Shown here: positions 39,217 through 48,546 of the stretch, in pieces
How positions within the stretch are numbered: the stretch's first letter is position 1
Layout of the letters: every line of letters starts with the position of its first letter
DNA from: Phycisphaerales bacterium
GTDB lineage: Bacteria; Planctomycetota; Phycisphaerae; Phycisphaerales; UBA1924
Reading direction: 5' to 3'
NCBI GenBank assembly: GCA_030149165.1
Contig: JASBRY010000009.1
Span: 1,361,076-1,425,075 of the forward strand
DNA: 64,000 nucleotides
Made by a program: the position numbers and the translations under genes
The notes under the pieces: model-generated
Databases searched by the model: none
Told to the model about the DNA's origin: nothing
The model's input: only the letters and a program-made list of their open reading frames with translations

Positions 39217-39245
39217 ACACCGCCGAGAGACTCGGGGGTGTTTTT
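39217..39245 (+). terminator. rho-independent terminator
   Basis: ACACC (39,217-39,221) and CCGAG (39,223-39,227) pair with CTCGG (39,231-39,235) and GGTGT (39,237-39,241), with a single G-G mismatch and an AGA loop. TTTTT follows. There is no gene directly upstream; it may be the original terminator of tRNA-fMet displaced by an insertion. Confidence 0.75.
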
Positions 39246-39367
39246 CTTTGTTCAGCGTATTTCTGGGAGGTTTTGGACCGGAGTAGGATGGGTTCAATAT
39301 CTCTGATCTCACTCCGCTCTTAACCGGGTGTCTCATGGAGGGGAGTTAGTACGCTGAGGTTGGCTGT

Positions 39368-39393
39368 AAGTCTCTCGTCTCGCTGAGAGACTT
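39368..39393. repeat. perfect 9-bp inverted repeat upstream of the defence operon
   Basis: AAGTCTCTC (39,368-39,376) and GAGAGACTT (39,385-39,393) flank an eight-base spacer. It lies about 135 bases before the helicase start. It has no T-run, so it is more likely an operator or a leader hairpin than a terminator. Confidence 0.5.
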
Positions 39394-39526
39394 AGGGCTG
39401 GGTTATGAGGGGGTTTTGGTTTAGTTTATCTTTTTCAGGGTAGAACATATGATGTATTTTCTCACGATCCATCCTCTACGGTCTTGCTCAGGATAGTAAG
39501 CTAGACAGGCAGTATGGAGATGAACA

Positions 39527-42412
39527 GTGAGTATTTCGTCGCATCAAGCAAACTATTTCGCACATCAACTTACTCGGCTAGGGTCTGTTGGCGAGCTAGA
39601 TCGCCTCAGCACAACCTTATTCGACGCCAAAGTAGATCTGAATCCACATCAGATTGAGGCGGCTATCTTCGCTATATCCAATCCACTCCAAAAAGGCGTA
39701 ATCCTTGCGGATGAAGTTGGTCTTGGCAAGACTATTGAAGCAGGTCTTGTGCTTTGTCAGAAATGGGCTGAACTCAAGCGTCGCTTGATTATCGTTTCAC
39801 CTGCACACATCAGAAAACAATGGCAAACCGAGCTGTCTGAAAAGTTTAATCTGCCCAGCCTAGTTCTGGATCGTAAGATTTTCAATCAGCTGAAACGCGA
39901 TGGTGCAATCAACCCCTTTGACTGCGGCCAGATCGTCGTGGTTTCCTATGGCTTCGCAGCGAGGATGCAGGACGAGCTTCGAGCAACACCATTCGATCTC
40001 GTTGTCTTTGATGAAGCGCACAAACTCCGAAACGCCTATCAGCCCAGTCGCAAACAGGGTCAGAAGCTTCGGTGGGCATTCGAACTCAGAAGGAAGCTGC
40101 TCCTAACCGCAACGCCATTGCAAAACAGCCTCCTTGAGCTCTACGGGCTGGGCTGGATGATCGACGAGCACATCTTTGGGGACAAGAGCGCATTCCAGAG
40201 CCGCTACTGTCGAGCTGGTGGTGATTTAGAAGGTCTTCGTCAACGTTTGAGTCAGTTTTGTAAGCGCACACTTCGAAAAGACTGTGAGTATGTTCGCTAC
40301 ACAGAACGACGAGCCATTACCCATCCATTCAAACAGAGTAAAGAGGAGAAACAGCTCTATGCTGATGTACTCGCTTTCATGCAGCAGGATGAGAGCTACG
40401 CATTCCCGGCTAGGCAACGCCAGCTTGTTGAAATCGTCGTATTCAAAGCACTTGCATCGTCTCCGAGAGCCCTTGCAGGAACACTCCGCACGATGCTTGC
40501 CCGCCTTGAAGCCTTGCGTGATGGCTTGGCAGAGACGGACGCAGACCAGCCATATTGGAAATCGATCGCCAGCGATGAGGATTTCGACATTGAGGACCTA
40601 CTCGACGAATGGGATGATGAGGAAGAAACCGACCGCGACGATGGACAAATCGACGGCAAAATCCTTGCACGAGATGTCACTCTTCTTCAGTCGTTAATTG
40701 AGCGAGCTGAGAGCATCACCTGCGATAGCAAATCGACGGCCTTACTCACTGCCCTCGAACGAGGCTTCGCGGAGTTGGTAAAGATCGGCGCCCCTCGCAA
40801 AGCATTGATCTTCACCGAGAGCCGCAAAACGCAGGCATTCCTCGCTGAGTATCTCGAAAGCAATGGCTACCGTGGCAAGGTCATCCAGTTCAATGGAAGC
40901 AACTCTCACCCACAAGCTAAAGCGGCATACGAGAAGTTCAAGCAGTTGTACCAGGGCACTGATCGGTTCACTGGAAGTAAGGCCGTAGATGTACGCAGCG
41001 CGCTGATCGAGGCATTTAGAGAAGACGGCGAGATCCTGCTCGCCACCGAAGCCGCTGCCGAGGGCGTCAACCTCCAGTTCTGCTCGTTTGTGGTAAACCA
41101 CGATATGCCGTGGAATCCCCAGCGTATTGAGCAACGCATCGGCCGTTGTCATCGTTACGGCCAGAACTTCGATGTTGTTGTCTTGAACTTCCTGAATCAC
41201 GACAACCACGCAGATCAACGAGTCCACGCACTCCTCGACGAGAAGTTCAACCTTTTCGATGGTGTTTTCGGAGCCAGCGATCAAGTCCTTGGCACTATTG
41301 AAAACGGTGTCGACTTTGAACGGCGCATCCTAGATATCCTTAAAACTTGCCGTGACGCGGATGCGATCGAAGCCGCTTTCAACAAGCTGCAGGAGGATCT
41401 CGATGATGTCATTCAAGACAAAATGGGCAAGGCCAAACAGCAGCTCATTGACCACTTCGATGCAGATGTCCATGAACGACTCCACTCTCAGCGAGTAGAT
41501 GCCGAACTAGCGCTCAATCGCATTCAAGAGAAATTCTGGCGTCTGACGCAATGGGGCCTTTCCGATCGTGCAACCTTCGACCACAAACGATTCAGCCTTA
41601 ATTTGCCTATCCCACCTGCTAAGGAGATTCCGCCGGGCAAGCACCGACTGATTTCCGCTGCCAAGCAGGATGATCAGGACCGCATCGCTCCGGGGCGAGA
41701 TCACCTGCTTCGGCTCTCAAGCCCGCTTGGCCAATGGCTTCTTGAGGCTGCAAAGGTCCAGTCACTGCCGACTAGTGAGCTTCAGTTCGATCTCTCTTCC
41801 CATCCCAAGAAGATCAGCATGCTCGAACCATACAAGGGGCAAAGTGGCTGGCTTCGGGTTGAGAGGCTTGAAGTCCATACGGACACGGAAGAGGACTTCC
41901 TGCTCGTAAGTGGTGTCACCGACGATCTCAAGAGTATGGATGTCGAGTGCTTAGAGCGTCTCTGGGATCTTTCGTCTGCCGACCAAGGACCTCGTGAACT
42001 CTCTGATGAGTTTGATGATCGTCTATCTCAAGAACTCCAGCAACATCGCCAAGCCACCCTGCTCAAGCATTCAGAGAATGTGGGCAAGAGACTCCAGCAG
42101 TTGCAGGATCAGCTTGAACAATGGGCAGAGGACAAGATCGAACCCGAGAAGCAGAAGCTTGAAGAGCTTCGTAATCAGAAACGCCAGGCTCGCCGCCAAG
42201 CGCGACAGGCGAACACCGTTGATGAACAACTTGCGAGCCAAACCCATGCGAGGCAGATTGAGAAACTGATCCGCACACAAGAGCAAGAAATCGCCCGACT
42301 GCAAGATCAGCTTGATGACAAGCTTGACGACATGTTCGATCAACTCAAGACCAGCACCCAGCAGAAGGCGATGCCGCAAACTATCATGACCGTGAAATGG
42401 AGCGTTGTCTGA
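39527..42412 (+). CDS. SNF2/RapA-like helicase of a three-gene defence operon
   Basis: This is a superfamily 2 ATPase of the SNF2/RapA (HepA) type, which moves along double-stranded DNA. Walker A is ADEVGLGKT (61-69), Walker B DEAH (162-165), motif III LTATPLQN (193-200), and motif VI is QRIGRCHRYGQ at about 533-543. An acidic insert (about 365-380, DEWDDEEETDRDDGQ) and a long C-terminal coiled coil (about 840-945, rich in Gln, Glu and Arg) follow. 961 residues, with no nuclease motif seen. The start is a GTG with GGAG seven bases upstream. The mod gene begins two bases after its stop. DISARM's DrmD is a SNF2-like helicase beside a methylase; the likeness is only at the level of class. Confidence 0.9.
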   Translation: MSISSHQANYFAHQLTRLGSVGELDRLSTTLFDAKVDLNPHQIEAAIFAISNPLQKGVILADEVGLGKTIEAGLVLCQKWAELKRRLIIVSPAHIRKQWQTELSEKFNLPSLVLDRKIFNQLKRDGAINPFDCGQIVVVSYGFAARMQDELRATPFDLVVFDEAHKLRNAYQPSRKQGQKLRWAFELRRKLLLTATPLQNSLLELYGLGWMIDEHIFGDKSAFQSRYCRAGGDLEGLRQRLSQFCKRTLRKDCEYVRYTERRAITHPFKQSKEEKQLYADVLAFMQQDESYAFPARQRQLVEIVVFKALASSPRALAGTLRTMLARLEALRDGLAETDADQPYWKSIASDEDFDIEDLLDEWDDEEETDRDDGQIDGKILARDVTLLQSLIERAESITCDSKSTALLTALERGFAELVKIGAPRKALIFTESRKTQAFLAEYLESNGYRGKVIQFNGSNSHPQAKAAYEKFKQLYQGTDRFTGSKAVDVRSALIEAFREDGEILLATEAAAEGVNLQFCSFVVNHDMPWNPQRIEQRIGRCHRYGQNFDVVVLNFLNHDNHADQRVHALLDEKFNLFDGVFGASDQVLGTIENGVDFERRILDILKTCRDADAIEAAFNKLQEDLDDVIQDKMGKAKQQLIDHFDADVHERLHSQRVDAELALNRIQEKFWRLTQWGLSDRATFDHKRFSLNLPIPPAKEIPPGKHRLISAAKQDDQDRIAPGRDHLLRLSSPLGQWLLEAAKVQSLPTSELQFDLSSHPKKISMLEPYKGQSGWLRVERLEVHTDTEEDFLLVSGVTDDLKSMDVECLERLWDLSSADQGPRELSDEFDDRLSQELQQHRQATLLKHSENVGKRLQQLQDQLEQWAEDKIEPEKQKLEELRNQKRQARRQARQANTVDEQLASQTHARQIEKLIRTQEQEIARLQDQLDDKLDDMFDQLKTSTQQKAMPQTIMTVKWSVV

Positions 42413-42414
42413 TT

Positions 42415-44415
42415 ATGCCCGATACCCAGAATACCAATACCGAACCAAGCACCCTCGACAAACTCGATGGTGAGTCTTTGGACATCACCGCCCAGCGACT
42501 GGCGGCAATTAAGGCCGTGCTTCCCGAAGCCTTCGATCTTGACGGCAACCTTGTACGCGACAAACTCCTCGAAGCGCTCAAGCCCGCGAGCTACAAAGCG
42601 AGCGACGATATCCCCTCATTCGGTCTTGCATGGCCGGGTAAGCAGTCTGCATTCGCCGCCGCCGGAGTGCCGACGACCGCGACGCTCAGGCCATATCCAG
42701 ACGAGTCCGTTGACTTCGACACCACCAAGAACTTGCTGATCGAGGGCGACAATCTCGAAGTCCTCAAGACCCTCCAACGCAGCTACCACGGCAAGGTCAA
42801 GATGATCTACATCGATCCGCCGTACAACACCGGCAAGGACTTTGTCTACCCGGACAACTACGGCGAGGGGCTGGACACTTATTTAGAGCGAACTCAGCAA
42901 AAGGACGAGGATGGATTCTGGAAAAGCACCAACAGCGAGACAAGCGGCCGTAAACACGCGAACTGGTTGAGCATGATGGCACCACGACTGACGCTCGCTC
43001 GTAATCTGCTCCGCGATGACGGTGTGATCTTTATATCAATCGATGACAACGAGGTAGCCCATCTCAGAGAACTATGTGATGAAGTCTTTGGAGCGGAAAA
43101 CTTTTTGTGTATAATTTGCGTCAAAAACAATCCGCGAGGAAGGCAATCAGATGCTTTTCTCGCCACTACGCATGAATATGTCTTGGTGTATTCAAAGAAA
43201 ATCGCCAACTGTGTATTGTATGGCGAGCCACTTACTAAAGAGCAAAAAGCTGACTTTAGCAACAAAGATGAGGACGGAAATGCTTACAGGCTTTTAGGGC
43301 TGAGGCAACGAGGGGCAGCATCACTAAGGGCGGACCGTCCAGATATGTATTTTCCTATTTACATCAACCCAGAAACACATGAAGTATCGTTGAGCAAGGG
43401 CGACGGATTCACTGAGACAGTGGTGCCAAAGAAATCCACAGGAGAAGATGGCCGATGGATGTGGGGAGCAGATCGATGCAGAAAAAACCTTCATTTACTT
43501 GTTCCAAAATTGATCACCACTCGCAATGAATACGACATATTTGTGATGGATCACCTAGAGCGAGAAGGCAAAGAGCGTACTCGTAAGTTTAAGACGGTCT
43601 GGGATGCAAAAAAGTTAAACACGCAAAATGGAACCCAAGAGGTTAAAGCTCTTCTGGGTACTTCAGCGATGTCATTCCCCAAGCCCACAAGCTTGCTACA
43701 AGACTTGCTTTATTTATCAGCTGCTTCTGATTCAGAAGATGTTATTCTAGATTTTTTTTCAGGCTCTGGCACCACCGGCCACGCAGTCATGGCACAGAAC
43801 GCTGCAGATGGAGGCAGTCGACGCTACATCTGCGTCCAGCTCCCCGAGCCGCTGGACGAATCGGTGACACTCGACGATGGTGTTGTGTGCGAAACCATCT
43901 TCGACCTCACACGAGAACGGCTCAAGCGAGCCGGTAACAAGATCAAAGAGGAAGCGGGGCTCAACGCCGAGAAGCTCGACACGGGATTGCGTGTGTTCAA
44001 ACTTGACTCAAGCAACTTCACCGCGTGGAACAGCGACCCAACCACCAGCGAGGCCGACCTGCTCGAACGGCTTGAGCAGCTCAACGACCAAACCGTGACG
44101 GGGCGTTCGGAGACGGACATACTCTGGGAGATGCTGCTCAAGATGGGGCTGCCTTTGGATTTGCAGCTCGAACACTTCGAGTTGGAGGGCGCATCGTTCA
44201 TCGGCGTTGCTGAGCGAACCAAGGTCATCAGCACCCAGGATTCGATTCCGGTCTTGGCCCTCGAAGCCCTGCTCGACCAGGACATCCCGCCGTCCGAGCT
44301 TGTTATCTTGGACAGCGCCTTCGCAGACGACAGTGCCCGCGCCAATATCGCCACGCTCTACAAAGAGCGCAAGGATGACGACGGCAAACCCGTATGCAAC
44401 CTGAAGGTGGTGTAA
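42415..44415 (+). CDS. Type III-like Mod, site-specific DNA adenine methyltransferase
   Basis: This is a beta-class DNA N6-adenine methyltransferase of the Type III Mod kind. The catalytic DPPYNTGKDFVYPDN lies at about residues 133-147. A variable target-recognition part follows (about 222-442), then the AdoMet-binding FSGSGTTGHAVMAQ (about 447-460). The C-terminal 200 residues are helical. The recognition part (43,081-43,740) is AT-richer than both flanks: sampled 60-base lines have about 40 percent G+C against about 55 percent. That points to domain exchange. The start could also be an ATG 18 bases earlier that overlaps the helicase gene. Res follows three bases after the stop. Confidence 0.93.
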   Translation: MPDTQNTNTEPSTLDKLDGESLDITAQRLAAIKAVLPEAFDLDGNLVRDKLLEALKPASYKASDDIPSFGLAWPGKQSAFAAAGVPTTATLRPYPDESVDFDTTKNLLIEGDNLEVLKTLQRSYHGKVKMIYIDPPYNTGKDFVYPDNYGEGLDTYLERTQQKDEDGFWKSTNSETSGRKHANWLSMMAPRLTLARNLLRDDGVIFISIDDNEVAHLRELCDEVFGAENFLCIICVKNNPRGRQSDAFLATTHEYVLVYSKKIANCVLYGEPLTKEQKADFSNKDEDGNAYRLLGLRQRGAASLRADRPDMYFPIYINPETHEVSLSKGDGFTETVVPKKSTGEDGRWMWGADRCRKNLHLLVPKLITTRNEYDIFVMDHLEREGKERTRKFKTVWDAKKLNTQNGTQEVKALLGTSAMSFPKPTSLLQDLLYLSAASDSEDVILDFFSGSGTTGHAVMAQNAADGGSRRYICVQLPEPLDESVTLDDGVVCETIFDLTRERLKRAGNKIKEEAGLNAEKLDTGLRVFKLDSSNFTAWNSDPTTSEADLLERLEQLNDQTVTGRSETDILWEMLLKMGLPLDLQLEHFELEGASFIGVAERTKVISTQDSIPVLALEALLDQDIPPSELVILDSAFADDSARANIATLYKERKDDDGKPVCNLKVV

Positions 44416-44418
44416 GGC

Positions 44419-47400
44419 ATGTCGGATGTCAAGTTCCAGTTTGATCCCAAGCAGCAGTTCCAGCTCGATGCGATCGATGCGACGGTGAATCTATTCTCCG
44501 GCCAACCCCGCAGCGGACAGGCCGGGGGGAATCTCTCGATCGAAGTCGGCGGTGGCACTGATGCCGGTCTGTATCAGCATGCCCTCGGGCTGGGCAACAA
44601 GCTGACGATTTCGAGAGATCAGGTGCTCAAGAATCTCAGAGCCGTGCAAGACGGTCAGGGACTGATGCCTGATACTACCCTGATCCCGAGTGATCCGGAT
44701 GATGCGAGTGCCCCGGCCCCGATGAACTTCACGATCAGCATGGAGACCGGGACCGGCAAGACCTATGTCTATCTGCGAACCATGCGCGAGATGCACGCGC
44801 AGTACGGCTGGAGCAAGTTCTTCATCGTGGTGCCATCGGTCGCGATCCGCGAAGGTGTTCGGCAAAGTCTGCGAGACACCGAGAAACACCTCCGTGAACT
44901 TTACAACGGCGAGCCGATGGACTTCTTCGTCTATGACGGTAAGAAACCCACCGAGCTCGCAGCCTTTGCCCGCAACAGCTGCCTATCGGTGTGCATCATC
45001 AATGTCCAGGCATTTATCAAGGATGTAGACCCCGACCACACCGAGGAAGAAGCGAGACGAAGCGGGAATGTGATCTACAAGCCACAGGAAAACCTTCAGG
45101 GCAAAGCCCCGATCGATTTTGTTCGGGCGTGCAACCCGATCGTCATCATCGATGAGCCTCAGAGTGTGGACAGCACCGAGAAGAGCAAGGCGGCGATCCG
45201 TCGACTCAACCCGATGTTCTGCCTTCGCTACTCCGCGACCCACAAAGAGCCGTACAACATGGTCTACGACCTCGGCCCCGTTGAGGCAAGGCGGAAGGAG
45301 TTAGTCAAGGGCATCGTTGTCACCTCGGTCCGCGAGGGTGGGCTTCCCGCGGGCGCATCGATCAAATGTCTGCGTGTTGGTTACAAAGGCAAAGCAAAGA
45401 CGCCCAGCGCGGATCTGGAGCTATTAGTCCTCGATAAAAATGGATCGCCAAAGCTGAAGAAGGTGACCGTCAAGGGCGGCGAAGAACTCGACTCGCCAAA
45501 GGTGACGAAGGAGAACAGTGCCTACGCGGATATGCGTGTCGATGGCATTTCCATAGACAGCGGTGTTGAGATCAATATCTACGGCCAATCCAAGTACTAC
45601 CTCGAAGGGGAAGGCGAAGGACAGGTTGATGAGCACATCCTCAAAGCGATGGTCGTGAAGACTATCGAGAAACACTTGCTCAAAGAGAAACAACTCCAGT
45701 CGCGGCTCGCCATCGGTAAGGACGACGGCGGCAATGACCTCGACAAACGAATCAAAGTGCTCTCGCTGATCTTCCTCGACAAGGTTGCCGACTACCGGAT
45801 GTATGACGACCAAGGAAATCCGCTACCAGGCAAGGTTTACGAATGGATTGACGAAGCACTGAATACCTTTCGGAATGACACCCGCTTCAGTGGGCTCCCA
45901 GCATTGGATCACGACAACTCAGACTTGCATGATGGCTACTTCGCCCAAGACAAGAAGGGGCGGGCCAAGGACACGAAGGGAAATACCAAAGACGATGAGA
46001 GTGCCTACGAAAAGATCATGCAGAACAAGGGGAAGCTGCTCGATCCAGATGAAGCGCTGCGAGTCATTGTCAGTCATTCAGCCCTGCGCGAGGGCTGGGA
46101 CAATCCCAATGTATTTCAGATCTGCAAGTTAGGCGGAGCGCAGACGGCGACCCGCCGTCGTCAAGAGCTTGGGCGTGGTTTACGCCTCCCCGTAGATGCC
46201 AGTGGTGTGCGTATTCGAGACCGAGTGATCAACGAGCTCACTGTTGTGGGGGCTGAGGACTATACCTCTTACGCCAAAGGTCTCCAAAACGAACTCCAGC
46301 AAGAATGCGGCGTCGCGTTTGGAGTTGTGTTACCACGAGCATTTGCTGAACTCTCGACGAGTGAGGGCCCAATCGGATTTGAGAAGGCCAGCCAACTTCA
46401 CAAGCAACTGAAAGAGGCAGAGATTCTTGAGCCAGACAACACCCTCACCCAAGATCCGGATTTCAAGTCGATGCCCAAGGCCCTCTCACAAATGTTCAGA
46501 CCCTTCAGCGCTGAAATTGAGAAGATCCTTCTAGAGCACAAGATCGAGCATCATGTTCGTCCCGACAAGCCGCATACGAAACTCAAGCTCAACAAATCGC
46601 TCCTCGATCACCCTGCATTCCAAGATATGTGGGAAAAGATCTCTAGGAAAACGCGGTATCGGCTCGACATAAATTCCAAGAAATTGATCAAGACCGCATC
46701 GGAATCGCTACGCGATCACTTCCTAGTTCACGACATCAGCCGGAAGGTTGAAGTCACGACCACGAATCTGAAAGTTTCAGCCAAGGGTGTTTCATCGGGC
46801 CAGGTGCGAGAGAATAAATCGGAGAAGATTGAGTTCGCCGAGCGTTTGCCCGATCCACTGAGCTATCTATCAGCCCGAATCGACTTGAGCCGCAAGAGTC
46901 TTTCAAGCATACTAGTGGAATCAAAAACATTCAAAAACTTCCGTAAGCATCCCGCTCGCTATTTGGAGGACTGTGCTCGGCTTATCCGTCATACATTGGC
47001 ATCCGAACTGGTCGAGGGAGTCACATATGAACCTGCTGAAGGTTCGTGTTATGACCAACGCAAGCTCAGTGAACTCGATGGCCAAGAGGTTGCTCATAGC
47101 ATCGACAGGATCGTAAATCTTCCTGTTGAAGATGGTTCACCATTGCGAAGCCTGACGCAACCTATAGCTGTGGATTCGGGCGTGGAGCATGCCTTTGCAA
47201 TGGACCTTCAGAATCGAGGTGATGTACTTTGCTTCGCCAAACTTCCCGGCGGGTTCAAGGTGCCTACTCCAGTAGGAAATTACAACCCTGATTGGGTCAT
47301 CATCAAGAATAATTCTCAAGGCGAACCAAAGCTATACCTCGTTCGTGAAACGAAAGACACGCTCTCAGAAGAAACCCTAGGTGAGAGTGAACGGTACAAG

Positions 47401-47475
47401 ATTCGCTGCGCACGAAAGCACTTCGAGGCCTTGGGAATAGATTATGCTGTGTGCGTGTCGTCGAATGAGATTTAG
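44419..47475 (+). CDS. Type III-like Res, helicase-nuclease subunit
   Basis: This is a superfamily 2 helicase with a C-terminal nuclease, as in the Res subunit of Type III restriction enzymes. Walker A is METGTGKTYVYL (from about residue 108), the DEAD-box variant is DEPQ (about 243), and motif VI lies in RRQELGRGLRLP. Near the C-terminus YNPDWVIIK and LYLVRETKDT form the PD-(D/E)xK nuclease, with Asp about 957 and the ExK pair about 977-979. 1018 residues, normal for Res. It needs Mod for target recognition in known Type III systems. No frame damage is seen, so the system may be active. Confidence 0.93.
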   Translation: MSDVKFQFDPKQQFQLDAIDATVNLFSGQPRSGQAGGNLSIEVGGGTDAGLYQHALGLGNKLTISRDQVLKNLRAVQDGQGLMPDTTLIPSDPDDASAPAPMNFTISMETGTGKTYVYLRTMREMHAQYGWSKFFIVVPSVAIREGVRQSLRDTEKHLRELYNGEPMDFFVYDGKKPTELAAFARNSCLSVCIINVQAFIKDVDPDHTEEEARRSGNVIYKPQENLQGKAPIDFVRACNPIVIIDEPQSVDSTEKSKAAIRRLNPMFCLRYSATHKEPYNMVYDLGPVEARRKELVKGIVVTSVREGGLPAGASIKCLRVGYKGKAKTPSADLELLVLDKNGSPKLKKVTVKGGEELDSPKVTKENSAYADMRVDGISIDSGVEINIYGQSKYYLEGEGEGQVDEHILKAMVVKTIEKHLLKEKQLQSRLAIGKDDGGNDLDKRIKVLSLIFLDKVADYRMYDDQGNPLPGKVYEWIDEALNTFRNDTRFSGLPALDHDNSDLHDGYFAQDKKGRAKDTKGNTKDDESAYEKIMQNKGKLLDPDEALRVIVSHSALREGWDNPNVFQICKLGGAQTATRRRQELGRGLRLPVDASGVRIRDRVINELTVVGAEDYTSYAKGLQNELQQECGVAFGVVLPRAFAELSTSEGPIGFEKASQLHKQLKEAEILEPDNTLTQDPDFKSMPKALSQMFRPFSAEIEKILLEHKIEHHVRPDKPHTKLKLNKSLLDHPAFQDMWEKISRKTRYRLDINSKKLIKTASESLRDHFLVHDISRKVEVTTTNLKVSAKGVSSGQVRENKSEKIEFAERLPDPLSYLSARIDLSRKSLSSILVESKTFKNFRKHPARYLEDCARLIRHTLASELVEGVTYEPAEGSCYDQRKLSELDGQEVAHSIDRIVNLPVEDGSPLRSLTQPIAVDSGVEHAFAMDLQNRGDVLCFAKLPGGFKVPTPVGNYNPDWVIIKNNSQGEPKLYLVRETKDTLSEETLGESERYKIRCARKHFEALGIDYAVCVSSNEI

Positions 47476-47630
47476 TTAGAAATGAAATCTTGTCTTCTAC
47501 CAAGCTGATCAACTCGATACTGTGCGTCCTCGCAATCGAGGTTGTTTCATCAGTCCACTTCGTGCATTCCAGTTCATACCAAGTGTCCCTTTAGTTATCT
47601 CAAAATTCAATATCCTCTTCAAAATCTCTG

Positions 47631-47669
47631 ACAACCCCCCAACCAACCGTGTACATATACAGGGGAGTG
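47631..47669 (+). repeat. leader motif copy A (AACCGTGTACATAT)
   Basis: A stretch of 39 bases shares 28 positions with 51,598-51,636; the core AACCGTGTA-y-ATAT is the best-conserved part. It lies 66 bases before the start of a small ORF of the recombinase module, the same place that copy B takes before the gene at 51,691. A shared promoter or operator is the simplest reading. Confidence 0.4.
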
Positions 47670-47734
47670 AGTAATACCGCCCCACATCACAGGGGAACAG
47701 GGCTGGGGAGCCTTGGCAACGTCGGGGGGCACTT

Positions 47735-47992
47735 ATGACAGTACAAAAATTGGATTCTACGAGAAATCCAGAAACCATGACCACCGAGGAGCGGCTCGGC
47801 GAGATCGCGTCGATCCTGGCGGTGGGGATCTATCGCACGCAGCATGATTCAAAGATCAAGCAACGCGGCATCGACCGCACATGGAGACCCACTCAGAATC
47901 TCCAAGTATCTTCACCACAGGCACTTGATTATCCAACCCATGCAGACCTGAGTGTATCGGCGGACGAATCGTCGAGCATTTCGCAAGACTGA
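47735..47992 (+). CDS. small protein of the DUF2924/recombinase module
   Basis: An 85-residue protein. Its first half, MTTEERLGEIASILAVGIYR, has the look of the short protein commonly found just before DUF2924 and large serine recombinase genes in alphaproteobacteria and planctomycetes; the second half is variable. GGGGGG-type ribosome site upstream. Twenty-two bases separate it from the DUF2924 gene. Function unknown, perhaps a regulator or helper of the recombinase. Confidence 0.7.
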   Translation: MTVQKLDSTRNPETMTTEERLGEIASILAVGIYRTQHDSKIKQRGIDRTWRPTQNLQVSSPQALDYPTHADLSVSADESSSISQD

Positions 47993-48014
47993 ATCCACGC
48001 ATGGGAGATGACGA

Positions 48015-48521
48015 TTGACTGAGACGATCGAGAGCACAATTGGCAACCAACTTGACGAACTCCAGCACATGACGACCGGGGAACTCGCCGAGCGGTACCA
48101 CGACCTCCACGGCCAGCCGGTCGGCACACGCCACCGCCAGTATCTGATCCGCAAGATCGCGTGGAGGATCCAGGCCGACGCGATGGGGGGATTGAGCGAG
48201 CGGGCAAGAGCGCGTGCAATGGAACTCGCCAACGACTCTGATATCCGGGTCATGGCTCCCAAGACTATGGTCTGCCCTCCGCAGAGCGGGGTGCGATCAA
48301 CTGTAACCAAACCTCACACACCAAGAGACCCGCGGCTCCCGAGCGTTGGCTCGGTGATCGTGCGCCAGTACAAAGGCGAGACAGTTCGAGTGACAGTGCT
48401 TGTTGACGGCGACGGCTTTGAGTACAAAGGCGGGCGCTACAAGACTCTGAGCGCGGTCGCGAAACACATCACCGGGAGCCATATCAACGGCTTCCGGTTC
48501 TTTCAGTTGGGGGGCAAATGA
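48015..48521 (+). CDS. DUF2924 family protein
   Basis: A 168-residue protein of the DUF2924 family. The N-terminal helical part ends in HRQYLIRKIAWRIQADAMGG, and the C-terminal compact domain has VTVLVDGDGFEYKGGRYKTL, followed by SAVAKHITGSHINGFRFFQL, both characteristic of the family. DUF2924 genes are regularly next to large serine recombinases. The role is not known; helping the recombinase or silencing it are both possible. The recombinase gene follows after 25 bases. Confidence 0.88.
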   Translation: MTETIESTIGNQLDELQHMTTGELAERYHDLHGQPVGTRHRQYLIRKIAWRIQADAMGGLSERARARAMELANDSDIRVMAPKTMVCPPQSGVRSTVTKPHTPRDPRLPSVGSVIVRQYKGETVRVTVLVDGDGFEYKGGRYKTLSAVAKHITGSHINGFRFFQLGGK

Positions 48522-48546
48522 TGTCAAGAACAGTTTTGGGGGTTGA

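Larger units (their letters stand above)
38827..39526. other. 700-base gene-free region between the redox cassette and the defence operon
   Basis: No convincing gene is present. From left to right it holds an AACTCCT/AGGAGTT hairpin (39,059-39,078), the degenerate tRNA-end repeat (39,147-39,173), the palindrome GGTTGCGCACGCAACC (39,182-39,197), a terminator (39,217-39,245) and a perfect inverted repeat (39,368-39,393) before the helicase gene. This looks like an element boundary followed by the control region of the next operon. Confidence 0.55.
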
